Made by a program: the position numbers and the translations under genes. A DNA stretch of 10,678 nucleotides, from positions 1-10,678 of the forward strand of contig URLG01000083.1 in the NCBI GenBank assembly GCA_900548535.1, in the 5' to 3' direction. Every line of letters begins with the position of its first letter. The stretch's first letter is position 1. The DNA is from Candidatus Segatella intestinihominis. Its GTDB lineage: Bacteria > Bacteroidota > Bacteroidia > Bacteroidales > Bacteroidaceae. Below are positions 1 to 7,763 of the stretch, one piece after another. The notes beneath the pieces were generated by a model. It worked only from the letters and a program-made list of their open reading frames with translations. It was not told the origin of the DNA and did no database searches.

Positions 1-2081
1 ACTTCAAGGGCAAGTCTTATTTCTTCTATCATACGGGTAAACTGGGTGGCGGATTCGGACGCAGTGTGGCTGTGGAAGAATTTAAATATAATGCCGATGG
101 TACATTCCCTATCATCCATCACACGGAAGAAGGAGTGAAACCTATCGCTACGCTCAATCCTTATCAGCGTAATCAGGCGGAGACCATCGCCTTCTCCAAA
201 GGGGTGAAAGCGGAACAGACGGATGAGACCGGTGTTTATATCTCGGAGATTCATACCGGTGATTATATCAAGGTACGCGAGGTGGACTTCGGCAACGAGG
301 CTCCAGACCAGTTTGCCATCTCTGCGGCTTGCTCTTCGCTGGGAGGTTCGCTGGAGGTTCATCTCGATAAGGAAGATGGGGAATTGATTGCTAAACTTGA
401 TGTTACCAAGACGGGTGGTTGGGAAAAATGGAAGACTTTCTCTGCCAAAATGCTCAAGAAGGTAACCGGCAAGCATGACATCTACTTCGTGTTCAAGGGA
501 TTGAAAGGAAGCAAGCTCTTCAACTTCGACTGGTGGAAATTTGAGAAAGATTTCGATAATCCTGTGGTTTGGGCTGATGTGCCTGATGTGGATGTAATCC
601 GTGTGGGTGACAGCTTCTATATGGTAAGCACCACCATGCATCTGATGCCGGGTGCGCCTATCATGAAATCGAAGGATCTGGTGAACTGGGAAACCGTGAA
701 CTATATCTTCCCTAAACTTACCGATTCACCTAAGTATGACATGAAGGAGGGTACGGTGTATGGTCGTGGTCAGTGGGCAACATCTTTGCAGTATCATCGT
801 GGCAAGTTCTATGCTCTCTTTGCTCCAAACGACAATCCGGGGGGCGAGACTTATATCTGTACTGCTGATGATATCGAAGGAAAGTGGACCATCCATAGCC
901 GTTTGCAGCATTTTCATGATGCAGCTCTCTTCTTTGATGATGACGACAAGGCGTATGTGGTTTATGGCACAGGCGATATGGTGCAGCTGAATGCATCCCT
1001 GACGGATGTGGTTCCTGGAAGCCATCGTAAACTTTTTGAGCGTGATGCGGATGAAAAAGGCTTGCTCGAAGGTTCTCGCATGATCAAGCACAATGGTAAG
1101 TATTATCTCCTGATGATTTCGTGGACACAGGGACATCCTCGTCGTGAGGTTTGTTATCGTGCTGATCACATTCAGGGACCTTATGAAAAAAAGGTGATTC
1201 TGGAAACGGAGTTTGCTGGATTTAATGGTGTAGGACAAGGCACCATCATTGATGATAAGGAAGGCAACTGGTATGGTGTTGTATTCCAAGATCGTGGTGG
1301 TGTGGGAAGAGTTCTCACTTTGGAACCATGTACCTGGAATGACGGATGGCCTATGTTGGGCGATAAGGATGGAAATATTCCGAGCAAGATGCAGAAGCCA
1401 GTGTTGGGATATGATGGTAAGGGACTCGTGTATAGTGATGACTTTAATGGTGATAAGTTGGAATTGCAATGGCAGTGGAACCACAATCCTGTAGATGAGG
1501 CTTGGTCTTTGACAGAGCGCAAGGGATGGCTTCGACTGAAGACATCTCGCCTGGCTCCTAACATCTTCCTGGCTCCTAATACCATCAGTACCCGTACCGA
1601 AGGACCAGCCTGTGAGGGTATCGTCAAGATGGATGTGAGCAAGATGAAGGATGGAGACGTGGCAGGCTTGTCTGCCTTTCAGGGCGATGCAGCTTTGCTT
1701 TCTATTGTAAAGGAAGGCAAGAAACTCTTTGTGGTGGGAACCAAGGAGAGTGTAGCTTTAACTGAAAAGGAAAAGGCTGTGACTGATGTGAAGCGTGAGG
1801 AGGTTTATCGCCAGCCATTGAACTTGAAGGTGGATAAGGCAACCAAATCAAGTATCATCTATCTGAAGATGAGCTGCGATTTCCGACTTCATCAGGATCT
1901 CGCCACCTTATTATATAGTATAGATGGAAAGACCTGGATTCCTGCCATCAAGAATTTCAAGATGCAATATGATTATCGACGTCTCTTTATGGGAACCCGT
2001 ATTGCCATCTATAACTATGCTACAAAGGCAGTTGGAGGATATATAGATGTAGATTCTTTTGAGTATTCTAAAAGAAAATAG
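1..2081 (+). CDS. Multimodular GH43-CBM6-GH43 arabinofuranosidase/xylosidase, 5' end cut by window
   Basis: Exported-type hemicellulase, probably removing alpha-L-arabinofuranosyl or beta-xylosyl units from arabinoxylan. The frame is open from nt 3, so the GTG at 66 is internal and the true start lies upstream. Order of parts: the tail of a first GH43 propeller (nt 3-about 160, with FFYHTGKLGGGFGRS as in XynD-like arabinoxylan arabinofuranohydrolases); a CBM6 (about 228-548, GVYISEIHTGDYIKVREVDF to FNFDWWKFE); a complete second GH43 (about 555-1385); and a ConA-like beta-sandwich (about 1419-2066, QWQWNHNP, ERKGWLRL). In the second GH43 the expected catalytic residues are present: base Asp at 585-587 (PDVDVIRV), pKa-modulating Asp at 918-920 (HDAALFFDD) and acid Glu at 1068-1070 (LLEGSR). 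The C-terminal two thirds resemble the GH43 at 4751-6910. No T9SS C-terminal sorting domain is visible. GH43 membership is certain; the substrate is inferred from module type and neighbours. Confidence 0.93.
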   Translation, partial: FKGKSYFFYHTGKLGGGFGRSVAVEEFKYNADGTFPIIHHTEEGVKPIATLNPYQRNQAETIAFSKGVKAEQTDETGVYISEIHTGDYIKVREVDFGNEAPDQFAISAACSSLGGSLEVHLDKEDGELIAKLDVTKTGGWEKWKTFSAKMLKKVTGKHDIYFVFKGLKGSKLFNFDWWKFEKDFDNPVVWADVPDVDVIRVGDSFYMVSTTMHLMPGAPIMKSKDLVNWETVNYIFPKLTDSPKYDMKEGTVYGRGQWATSLQYHRGKFYALFAPNDNPGGETYICTADDIEGKWTIHSRLQHFHDAALFFDDDDKAYVVYGTGDMVQLNASLTDVVPGSHRKLFERDADEKGLLEGSRMIKHNGKYYLLMISWTQGHPRREVCYRADHIQGPYEKKVILETEFAGFNGVGQGTIIDDKEGNWYGVVFQDRGGVGRVLTLEPCTWNDGWPMLGDKDGNIPSKMQKPVLGYDGKGLVYSDDFNGDKLELQWQWNHNPVDEAWSLTERKGWLRLKTSRLAPNIFLAPNTISTRTEGPACEGIVKMDVSKMKDGDVAGLSAFQGDAALLSIVKEGKKLFVVGTKESVALTEKEKAVTDVKREEVYRQPLNLKVDKATKSSIIYLKMSCDFRLHQDLATLLYSIDGKTWIPAIKNFKMQYDYRRLFMGTRIAIYNYATKAVGGYIDVDSFEYSKRK

Positions 2082-2111
2082 GGATTAAAGTTGAGATATT
2101 TTTTATTTTGT

Positions 2112-2158
2112 CGGCACAAAGTGATGGAAAAACAAAAATTTTCCTTATCTTTGTGCCG
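2112..2158. repeat. Inverted repeat overlapping the GH95 promoter
   Basis: Perfect 10-bp arms CGGCACAAAG (2112-2121) and CTTTGTGCCG (2149-2158). Inside, on the same axis (2135), are 6-bp arms GGAAAA (2126-2131) and TTTTCC (2139-2144) around a 7-base loop, separated from the outer arms by a 4x4 mismatch. The right arm contains most of the -7 box of the GH95 gene. It could be an operator, or a terminator hairpin for the upstream GH43 transcript, since AT-rich sequence follows. The sequence alone does not decide between these. Confidence 0.7.
2146..2153 (+). promoter_or_regulatory. Bacteroidota -7 box upstream of GH95 gene
   Basis: TATCTTTG matches the TAnnTTTG consensus of the primary sigma factor of Bacteroidota. 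It lies 33 bases before the ATG at 2187. No good TTTG -33 element is present at the normal distance, so activity may depend on an activator. A separate promoter here means the GH95 gene need not rely on read-through from the upstream GH43 gene. Confidence 0.65.
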
Positions 2159-2186
2159 TATTTTATAACTAATCAATGCTGATTTT

Positions 2187-4610
2187 ATGAATAGAAATAA
2201 GATGATTTTGGGGGCTTGGGTCATAGGACTATTGTTTCCGATAGATATGCTGGCTAAGACAAGTTGCCCAGACAATAGTACTCGACTTTGGTATAATGCT
2301 CCTGCCCAACATTGGTTGGAGGCTTTACCTATAGGAAATTCTCATTTGGGAGGTATGGTATATGGCGGAACTACGGACGAGAATATCCAGTTGAATGAGG
2401 AAACATTCTGGAGTGGTGGTCCCCATAGCAACAATAGTACAAAATCTTTGGAGACTCTGCCAAAGGTGAGGGAACTCATCTTCGATGGTAGAGAAGAGGA
2501 GGCGGCTGCTCTTATCAACCAAACCTTCATCCCCGGTCCTCATGGTATGCGTTTCCTACCGATGGCAAATCTGCATGTCAAGATGCAGAATCAGGGAAAG
2601 GCGGAGCATTTTGTGCGCGAGTTAGACTTGAAGAGGGCGATTACCACCACCTCTTTTGTTCTTGATGATGTGAGATATACTCGCGCAACTTTTGCTTCAT
2701 TGGCAGATGGAGTCATTGTTTGCCATATCAAGGCAAGCAAGAAAGGAGCCTTAAACTTCGATGTAACCCTAGACTCGCCTTTTCAACATCAGGTCCAGAA
2801 GACGCCTCATGGTATTGTGCTGAGAGTTAAAGGACAAGACCAGGAGGGTATCAAGGCTGCTCTTACCGCCGAATGCGTAGCTGATGTGAAAACTGATGGC
2901 ACTGAGGCTACCATCATCGTGAGCGCAGCTACCAACTTTGTGAATTATCACGATGTATCGGGCAATGCCGCTCAGCGTAATGCCGACTATATAAATAAGG
3001 TGAAACTGATGAGCTATGCCCAGTTGGAAAAACGGCATGTGGAGGCCTATCAGAAACAGTTTGGTACTTCTTCCTTGACTCTGCCAACTGACGCCAATGC
3101 TTCGCTGCCTACCAACCAACGTCTGGAGAAATTTGCTGGCAGCAAGGATATGGCAATGGTGGCTCTGATGTATAACTATGGTCGCTATCTCCTGATTTCC
3201 TCTTCTCAGCCAGGAGGACAGGCGGCTAATCTGCAGGGTGTCTGGAATGATAACAAGAATGCACCTTGGGATAGTAAATATACCATCAATATCAATACGG
3301 AGATGAATTATTGGCCCGCAGAGGTTGCCAATCTAGGTAATACCACTGGTCCTTTGTTTTCCTTGATTAAGGATTTAAGTGTGACGGGAGCCAAGACGGC
3401 TAGAGAAATGTATGGCTGTCGTGGCTGGATGGCACATCATAATACTGATATTTGGCGTATAGCAGGTCCGGTAGACGGTGCGCAGTGGGGCATGTTCCCG
3501 AATGGTGGTGCTTGGCTAACCACTCATCTTTGGCAGCATTATCTTTATACAGGCGATAAAGCTTTCTTAAAGCAGTGGTATCCTGTGATTAAAGGGGCAG
3601 CGGAGTTCTATCTCGACTATATGCAGAAGTTGCCAGGTACTGAGTGGAAGGTAACCGTTCCGTCAGTAAGTCCGGAACAAGGTCCTAAGGGAAAGAAAAC
3701 TGCTGTAACAGCAGGTTGCACGATGGATAATCAGATAGCCTTTGATGTATTGAGCAATGCAGTGAAGGCTTCCGAAATTTTAGGCGTTGATGAAGCAGAG
3801 TGCAAGGAGATGCAGAAGTTGATTTCGCAGATTCCACCCATGCAGATAGGAAAGTACGGACAGTTGCAGGAGTGGCTTGTGGATGCGGATGATCCGAAGA
3901 ATGTGCATCGCCATATTTCGCATCTCTATGGATTGTATCCATCTAATCAGATTTCTCCTTTTTCTCATCCGGAACTGTTCCATGCCGCCGCCACCACCTT
4001 GAAGCATCGTGGTGACCAGGCTACGGGTTGGAGTCTGGGTTGGAAAACGAACTTCTGGGCACGTATGCTTGATGGCAATCATGCTTTCAGAATCATCAGC
4101 AATATGCTTCGTTTGTTGCCGTCTGATGCGCATTTCAAGGAGTATCCTGATGGCAGAACTTATCCTAATCTCTTTGATGCCCATCCTCCATTTCAAATAG
4201 ATGGTAACTTTGGTGTTACTGCCGGTATTGCAGAGATGCTCTTGCAAAGTCATGATGGAGCCGTGCATCTCTTGCCTGCCCTGCCTGATGCCTGGAAAGA
4301 GGGAAACGTGACGGGACTTCGTGCTCGTGGTGGCTTTGTGGTGGATATGGGTTGGAAGAACGGAAAATTGGTGCAGGCTAAGATTCGTTCAACTGTCGGT
4401 GGGGTATTGCGCCTTCGTTCCTACGTTCCGTTGAAGGCGAAGAATCTGAAGAAGGCAGAAGGTGATTGCCCGAATGCCTTGTATGCCCCTGCTGTAATCA
4501 AACCTACTATGATTCAGAAAAGTGTGGAAGAGGGTGTGAAGGCGAATATCCCAATGGTGTATGAATATGACTTGGAAACAGAGCCGGGAAAGACTTATAT
4601 CATCAGATAA
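2187..4610 (+). CDS. GH95 glycoside hydrolase (alpha-L-galactosidase or alpha-L-fucosidase)
   Basis: Inverting exo-enzyme that removes terminal alpha-L-fucose or alpha-L-galactose. The 807 residues match the usual size of the family (about 780-820). A signal peptide occupies about residues 1-23, so the protein is exported. An N-terminal beta-sandwich (WYNAPAQHWLEALPIGNSHLGG, from about residue 35) is followed by the (alpha/alpha)6 barrel from about 275 to 690 and a C-terminal beta domain. Expected catalytic residues by comparison with Bifidobacterium AfcA: N368 and N370 in TININTEMNYWPAE, E497 in SVSPEQGP and D672 in FQIDGNFG. The residue two before N368 is Thr366; fucosidases usually have His there, and as I recall Thr marks the Bacteroides ovatus alpha-L-galactosidase from its xylan locus. 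With GH43 genes on both sides, L-galactose removal from glucuronoarabinoxylan is the better guess. The ATG at 2187 gives the complete signal peptide and lies 33 bases after the -7 box. Family certain; sugar specificity inferred. Confidence 0.93.
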   Translation: MNRNKMILGAWVIGLLFPIDMLAKTSCPDNSTRLWYNAPAQHWLEALPIGNSHLGGMVYGGTTDENIQLNEETFWSGGPHSNNSTKSLETLPKVRELIFDGREEEAAALINQTFIPGPHGMRFLPMANLHVKMQNQGKAEHFVRELDLKRAITTTSFVLDDVRYTRATFASLADGVIVCHIKASKKGALNFDVTLDSPFQHQVQKTPHGIVLRVKGQDQEGIKAALTAECVADVKTDGTEATIIVSAATNFVNYHDVSGNAAQRNADYINKVKLMSYAQLEKRHVEAYQKQFGTSSLTLPTDANASLPTNQRLEKFAGSKDMAMVALMYNYGRYLLISSSQPGGQAANLQGVWNDNKNAPWDSKYTININTEMNYWPAEVANLGNTTGPLFSLIKDLSVTGAKTAREMYGCRGWMAHHNTDIWRIAGPVDGAQWGMFPNGGAWLTTHLWQHYLYTGDKAFLKQWYPVIKGAAEFYLDYMQKLPGTEWKVTVPSVSPEQGPKGKKTAVTAGCTMDNQIAFDVLSNAVKASEILGVDEAECKEMQKLISQIPPMQIGKYGQLQEWLVDADDPKNVHRHISHLYGLYPSNQISPFSHPELFHAAATTLKHRGDQATGWSLGWKTNFWARMLDGNHAFRIISNMLRLLPSDAHFKEYPDGRTYPNLFDAHPPFQIDGNFGVTAGIAEMLLQSHDGAVHLLPALPDAWKEGNVTGLRARGGFVVDMGWKNGKLVQAKIRSTVGGVLRLRSYVPLKAKNLKKAEGDCPNALYAPAVIKPTMIQKSVEEGVKANIPMVYEYDLETEPGKTYIIR

Positions 4611-4652
4611 AATGAGGCTTATTATATAAAATGAGTTGAATAATCATATTTA

Positions 4653-4714
4653 GTGCCATAAAAGTATCATTTTGTCCACCTCTAGGCGGATAAAAAATCG
4701 TACTTTTGTGGCAC
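4653..4714. repeat. 62-nt near-perfect inverted repeat overlapping the second GH43 promoter
   Basis: Outer arms GTGCCATAAAAGTA (4653-4666) and TACTTTTGTGGCAC (4701-4714) match at 13 of 14 positions; the exception is T-G. The pairing continues inward, with a two-base shift, as TTTTGTCC-CCT against AGG-GGATAAAA, closing on a two-base centre near 4682-4683. The whole gap is therefore nearly one long palindrome. The right arm carries the -7 box of the downstream gene, as at 2112-2158. Candidate roles are an operator or a terminator for the GH95 transcript. Confidence 0.75.
4701..4708 (+). promoter_or_regulatory. Bacteroidota -7 box upstream of second GH43 gene
   Basis: TACTTTTG fits TAnnTTTG and lies 42 bases before the ATG at 4751. 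A TTTG at 4671-4674 could be the -33 element, but the 26-base spacer is longer than normal. The box lies wholly within the right arm of the inverted repeat at 4653-4714. Confidence 0.65.
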
Positions 4715-4750
4715 ATTTATTTATAAACATTTTTAGACCTAAAAGATAGA

Positions 4751-6910
4751 ATGAAGAAATTTTTATTTGCAACTTGTTGCATTGCTCTGTTAGGTGGCTC
4801 CCTGGGAGCTTCGGCGCAGAAGAAATCTGCTGCCACCCAAACTTCCGCATCACTAAAGCTTGGAAAGCAGACGCTGGTCGGAAAATCATGGTCTGCAGAT
4901 AATGGAAATGGTACCTTTACCAACCCTTTGTTTTATGATGAGTTTTCTGATCCAGATATCATTAGAGTAGGAGAGGATTATTATCTGGCGGGTACTACGA
5001 TGCACTCTGTGCCAGGATTGGTGGTGCTGCATTCCAAGGATTTGGTGAATTGGGAATTTTCCTCCTATTGTTTCGACCGTTTCGATAATTCTGATGATTT
5101 TAATCTCCGAAATGGAAAGGAGGCGTACGGACAGGGTATCTGGGCGCCAGCCATCCGCTATCATAATGGAAAATTCTATATCTTCTCTAATATCAATGGA
5201 CATGGTTTGCAGGTGTATATCTCGGATAGTGCCAAAGGACCTTGGAAACATCAGCAGGTAAAGGGAGATATCTATGATCTTTCGGTTCTCTTTGATGAGG
5301 ATGGCAAGATATATGCTGTTCATAAGTATGGCAACGTGACTGTTACAGAGTTGAAGCCTGATTTAAGCGGACCGGTGGAAGGTTCAAGCAAGGTGGTGAT
5401 TCCTGAAGGCAATGCGATGGGTGAGGGACATCATGTGTATAAAATCAACGGTATGTATTATATTCTTTCTGCCGATTATTCACCTATGGGACGCATGCAG
5501 TGTGCCCGAAGCAAAAGTATCTGGGGACCTTACGAGACTTGTGTCATCAGCGAACGAGAGTCGTTTGGATATGCTGCCGGTTGGAGTGTAGGTAATATGG
5601 GCATTGGTCGCCCAGTGCCAGAAGCTGGATTTAAGTACAAGAATAATCCTCCTGTAGATACTCGTTTGGGATGTGCCACGATTCATCAAGGTGGAATCGT
5701 TCAAGCCCCTGATGGCAAATGGTGGGGTGTCTCCATGCAAGACTTCAATGCTGTGGGGCGTACCGTTTGTCTTTCGCCTATTACTTGGCTGGATGGCTGG
5801 CCTTATTTCGGACTGGAGAAAAACCTCGGACGTTCTCCTCGTACTTGGTTTAAGCCAAATGATGCAGTGAAAACTCCGATAGCAACATACGATCGTTGTG
5901 ATGATTTCTCAGGTAAAACCTTTAAACCGGTATGGCAGTGGAATCATAATCCAAACGATAAGATGTGGTCGCTCAATAAGGAACGCAAGGGATGGCTTCG
6001 TCTGCATGCTATGCCAGCCAAGCAGTTGCTTTGGGCTAAGAACTCGCTTACCCAGCGTGCTATGGGGCCTGTGTCTTACACCTCGGTAAAGCTCGATGCT
6101 TCTCGTTTGAAAATTGGTGATGAGGCTGGTCTTGGTGCCATCAACATGCCATACGCTTCTTTGGGCGTAGTGAAGACAGACAAGGGATTGGCCTTGAGAT
6201 GCTACGATCAGAATACCAACAAGGAGGTAATTAAATCTTTGGATAAGAAGGTGGTTTGGCTTCGTCTTTGGGGCGATTATGACAAGAGCCAACTGCAATA
6301 TGCCTACTCTTTGGATGGTAAGAACTGGGAGAATATAGGTGAGCAAATCTTGTCTCCATATCAGTTGAAGACATTCCAAGGCGTGCGCGTGGCTCTTTAT
6401 GCCTTCAATAATAATGAGCAGAATGGTGGTGTGGCAGACTTCGATGACTTTATGGTAGAGGAGCCAATGGCTGATAGAACAGCCAACTTGCCTATCGGAA
6501 AGACTGTAAGATTCTTCAATCTTGCCGATGGTAATCTGATGAATGCAACCAAGCATGGATTGATGCATGATTCTTGGAACAAGAAGGATATGTCTCAGCA
6601 GGTGCAGTTCTTCGTAGAGGATAGAGGACAGGGTAAGGTTGCCTTGAAGTGTGCTGATGGTAGATATGTTTATATCGCAGGTGCCGGTCTTTCTGGAGAT
6701 GTTCGCCTGACGACTGATGCCACCCAAGCTGAGGAGTTCGTATGGCAGGATATGCTTTATAACCGCTGCATGCTTCTCTCAATGAAGACACAACGTTATG
6801 TGGGCAAGCATGCACTGGATGGCAGTCCTTATTCTGCCGATTTCCAAGGGGCTGATGCTGGCATGAAGAATGGCTGTGTATTCACTTGGGAAGAGGTTTA
6901 TTCAAAATAG
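4751..6910 (+). CDS. Exported GH43 enzyme with ConA-like and beta-trefoil-like C-terminal domains
   Basis: Probable alpha-L-arabinofuranosidase or beta-xylosidase of the GH43_12-like type. Signal peptide about residues 1-22 (MKKFLFATCCIALLGG, cleavage after SAQ or nearby); no convincing lipobox. The GH43 propeller spans about 57-360 with base D67 (SDPDIIRV), modulator D176 (YDLSVLFDED) and acid E225 (GEGHHVY). A ConA-like sandwich follows at about 383-570 (PVWQWNHNP, ERKGWLRL). Residues about 580-719 form an extra domain with spaced hydrophobic repeats (KVALKCADGRYVYIAG, QRYVGKH) that look like a fascin-like or ricin-like beta-trefoil, possibly for carbohydrate binding. It is a paralogue of the C-terminal part of the protein at 1-2081, but carries a loop of about 30 extra residues at about 275-308 just before HQGGIV. 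The gene ends 13 bp inside the opposing porT gene. Family certain; substrate and trefoil assignment inferred. Confidence 0.93.
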   Translation: MKKFLFATCCIALLGGSLGASAQKKSAATQTSASLKLGKQTLVGKSWSADNGNGTFTNPLFYDEFSDPDIIRVGEDYYLAGTTMHSVPGLVVLHSKDLVNWEFSSYCFDRFDNSDDFNLRNGKEAYGQGIWAPAIRYHNGKFYIFSNINGHGLQVYISDSAKGPWKHQQVKGDIYDLSVLFDEDGKIYAVHKYGNVTVTELKPDLSGPVEGSSKVVIPEGNAMGEGHHVYKINGMYYILSADYSPMGRMQCARSKSIWGPYETCVISERESFGYAAGWSVGNMGIGRPVPEAGFKYKNNPPVDTRLGCATIHQGGIVQAPDGKWWGVSMQDFNAVGRTVCLSPITWLDGWPYFGLEKNLGRSPRTWFKPNDAVKTPIATYDRCDDFSGKTFKPVWQWNHNPNDKMWSLNKERKGWLRLHAMPAKQLLWAKNSLTQRAMGPVSYTSVKLDASRLKIGDEAGLGAINMPYASLGVVKTDKGLALRCYDQNTNKEVIKSLDKKVVWLRLWGDYDKSQLQYAYSLDGKNWENIGEQILSPYQLKTFQGVRVALYAFNNNEQNGGVADFDDFMVEEPMADRTANLPIGKTVRFFNLADGNLMNATKHGLMHDSWNKKDMSQQVQFFVEDRGQGKVALKCADGRYVYIAGAGLSGDVRLTTDATQAEEFVWQDMLYNRCMLLSMKTQRYVGKHALDGSPYSADFQGADAGMKNGCVFTWEEVYSK

Positions 6911-7644
6911 AAAGTTAGCGCTATCATTTTACTGTGAGCTGAATTGGCAGCTAGAGTATATGGTAGCGCACTTTTGTCTTTTATGCTATTGATGTGCTTT
7001 TTGTCGTAAGAGTCCGTGAGACCATACATAAATTTCAACTCAGGGCGGAGTTTGAAGAAAGGCAGATAAAAATCACATCCTACTCCCAATTCCAAGAACA
7101 CTTCTGTCTTCTTGAGTTTGATATAGTCGTCATTGCTGCTGCTCAAGTTCATCATCGGATTAATGCCTGCCATCACGTATGGGCGATGGTTGTTGAAGCG
7201 CTGTGCACCAAATATGATGTCTAATGCAGATGAGATATAGGCTGTCTTCATCTCTTGTTTTTGCTCGATGGGATTGCCTGCGCCATCTTTCTCCAGCATA
7301 TTATAGAATGAGAGATGGCGAGTGCCAAAGTACATGGCTGGAGCTATACGGAACTGAAAGCTCTGGTTGAGTCTGAATTCGCCCAATACGCCTACTGTAA
7401 AGCCTGCGTCCCATCGGTCTTGATCTACGGTTACATTGCTAGCTTGTTCTATGCCGTCTGCATCAATGTATGATGTAGGTCCCGCATTTTGAAATTCTAT
7501 GTCTTGTAGGTGAGTGCCCACCAATACTCCAAAGTGGAATGGGCGCAAGTCGGTATAAGGACGGTTTTCTACAGTCCTTTCCTGAGCCATTGCTTGCATG
7601 GTAATGGCTATGTATGCTATGATTGCTATTATCTTTGATTTCAT
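6898..7644 (-). CDS. porT: PorT-family outer-membrane protein of the type IX secretion system
   Basis: Beta-barrel protein needed for type IX secretion and, in gliding relatives, motility (PorT/SprT family). The 248 residues match PorT length. A signal peptide at about 1-20 (MKSKIIAIIAYIAITMQAMA) is followed by family-typical segments: FHFGVLVGTHLQDIEF (36-51), FRIAPAMYFGTRHLSF (98-113), RFNNHRPYVMAGI (149-161) and VFLELGVGCDFYLPFFKLRPELKF (from 182). The last strand ends in an aromatic residue (LTFYFE), as expected for insertion into the outer membrane. It stands alone between a convergent glycosidase gene and a divergent ferredoxin gene. No clear TAnnTTTG box was found on its upstream side. 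The ATG at 7642-7644 is chosen because the signal peptide begins there. The hydrolases in this window lack visible T9SS sorting domains, so no local cargo is evident. Confidence 0.87.
   Translation of the reverse strand: MKSKIIAIIAYIAITMQAMAQERTVENRPYTDLRPFHFGVLVGTHLQDIEFQNAGPTSYIDADGIEQASNVTVDQDRWDAGFTVGVLGEFRLNQSFQFRIAPAMYFGTRHLSFYNMLEKDGAGNPIEQKQEMKTAYISSALDIIFGAQRFNNHRPYVMAGINPMMNLSSSNDDYIKLKKTEVFLELGVGCDFYLPFFKLRPELKFMYGLTDSYDKKHINSIKDKSALPYTLAANSAHSKMIALTFYFE
6918..6982 (+). terminator. Probable intrinsic terminator of the GH43 transcript inside the porT 3' end
   Basis: Stem arms GCGCTATCAT (6918-6927) and ATGGTAGCGC (6960-6969) pair over 10 positions with one G-U. Inside are a 3-bp stretch (6931-6933 with 6955-6957) and AGCTG/CAGCT (6937-6941 with 6948-6952) around a 6-base loop. 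T-rich sequence follows at 6972-6982. It starts 8 bases after the GH43 stop codon, although the same bases encode the C-terminal end of PorT on the other strand. It may stop porT transcription less well, because the T content beyond the hairpin on that side is lower. Confidence 0.5.
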
Positions 7645-7727
7645 ATCTAATAAACGGAATAAGTGTCTAGATATTGTTTAAATAGTTATTTCGATTGTGT
7701 ACAAATAGAATTAAAAAAGAAAAAAAC

Positions 7728-7749
7728 ATATACCTAATTGTAGGTATAT
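7728..7749. promoter_or_regulatory. Palindrome upstream of the ferredoxin -7 box, possible operator
   Basis: Perfect 9-bp arms ATATACCTA (7728-7736) and TAGGTATAT (7741-7749) around ATTG. The centre lies about 29 bases before the -7 box, so the palindrome covers the -33 region of the ferredoxin promoter. It sits in the divergent gap shared with porT, so a bound regulator could affect both genes. The binding protein cannot be named from the sequence. Confidence 0.5.
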
Positions 7750-7763
7750 TGAAAATTAATTGT

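Noticed and set aside
726..1484. 252-codon open frame on the minus strand opposite the first GH43 gene
   Set aside because: Lies wholly within the catalytic domain of a certain gene and its translation shows no recognisable domain.
4607..4635. Direct repeat ATAAAATGAG (4607-4616 and 4626-4635) after the GH95 gene
   Set aside because: Only two 10-base AT-rich copies, one of them overlapping the stop codon; chance is a sufficient explanation.
5909..6727. 272-codon open frame on the minus strand opposite the second GH43 gene
   Set aside because: Low-complexity Ile/Leu/His antisense product inside a clear GH43 coding region; a shadow frame.
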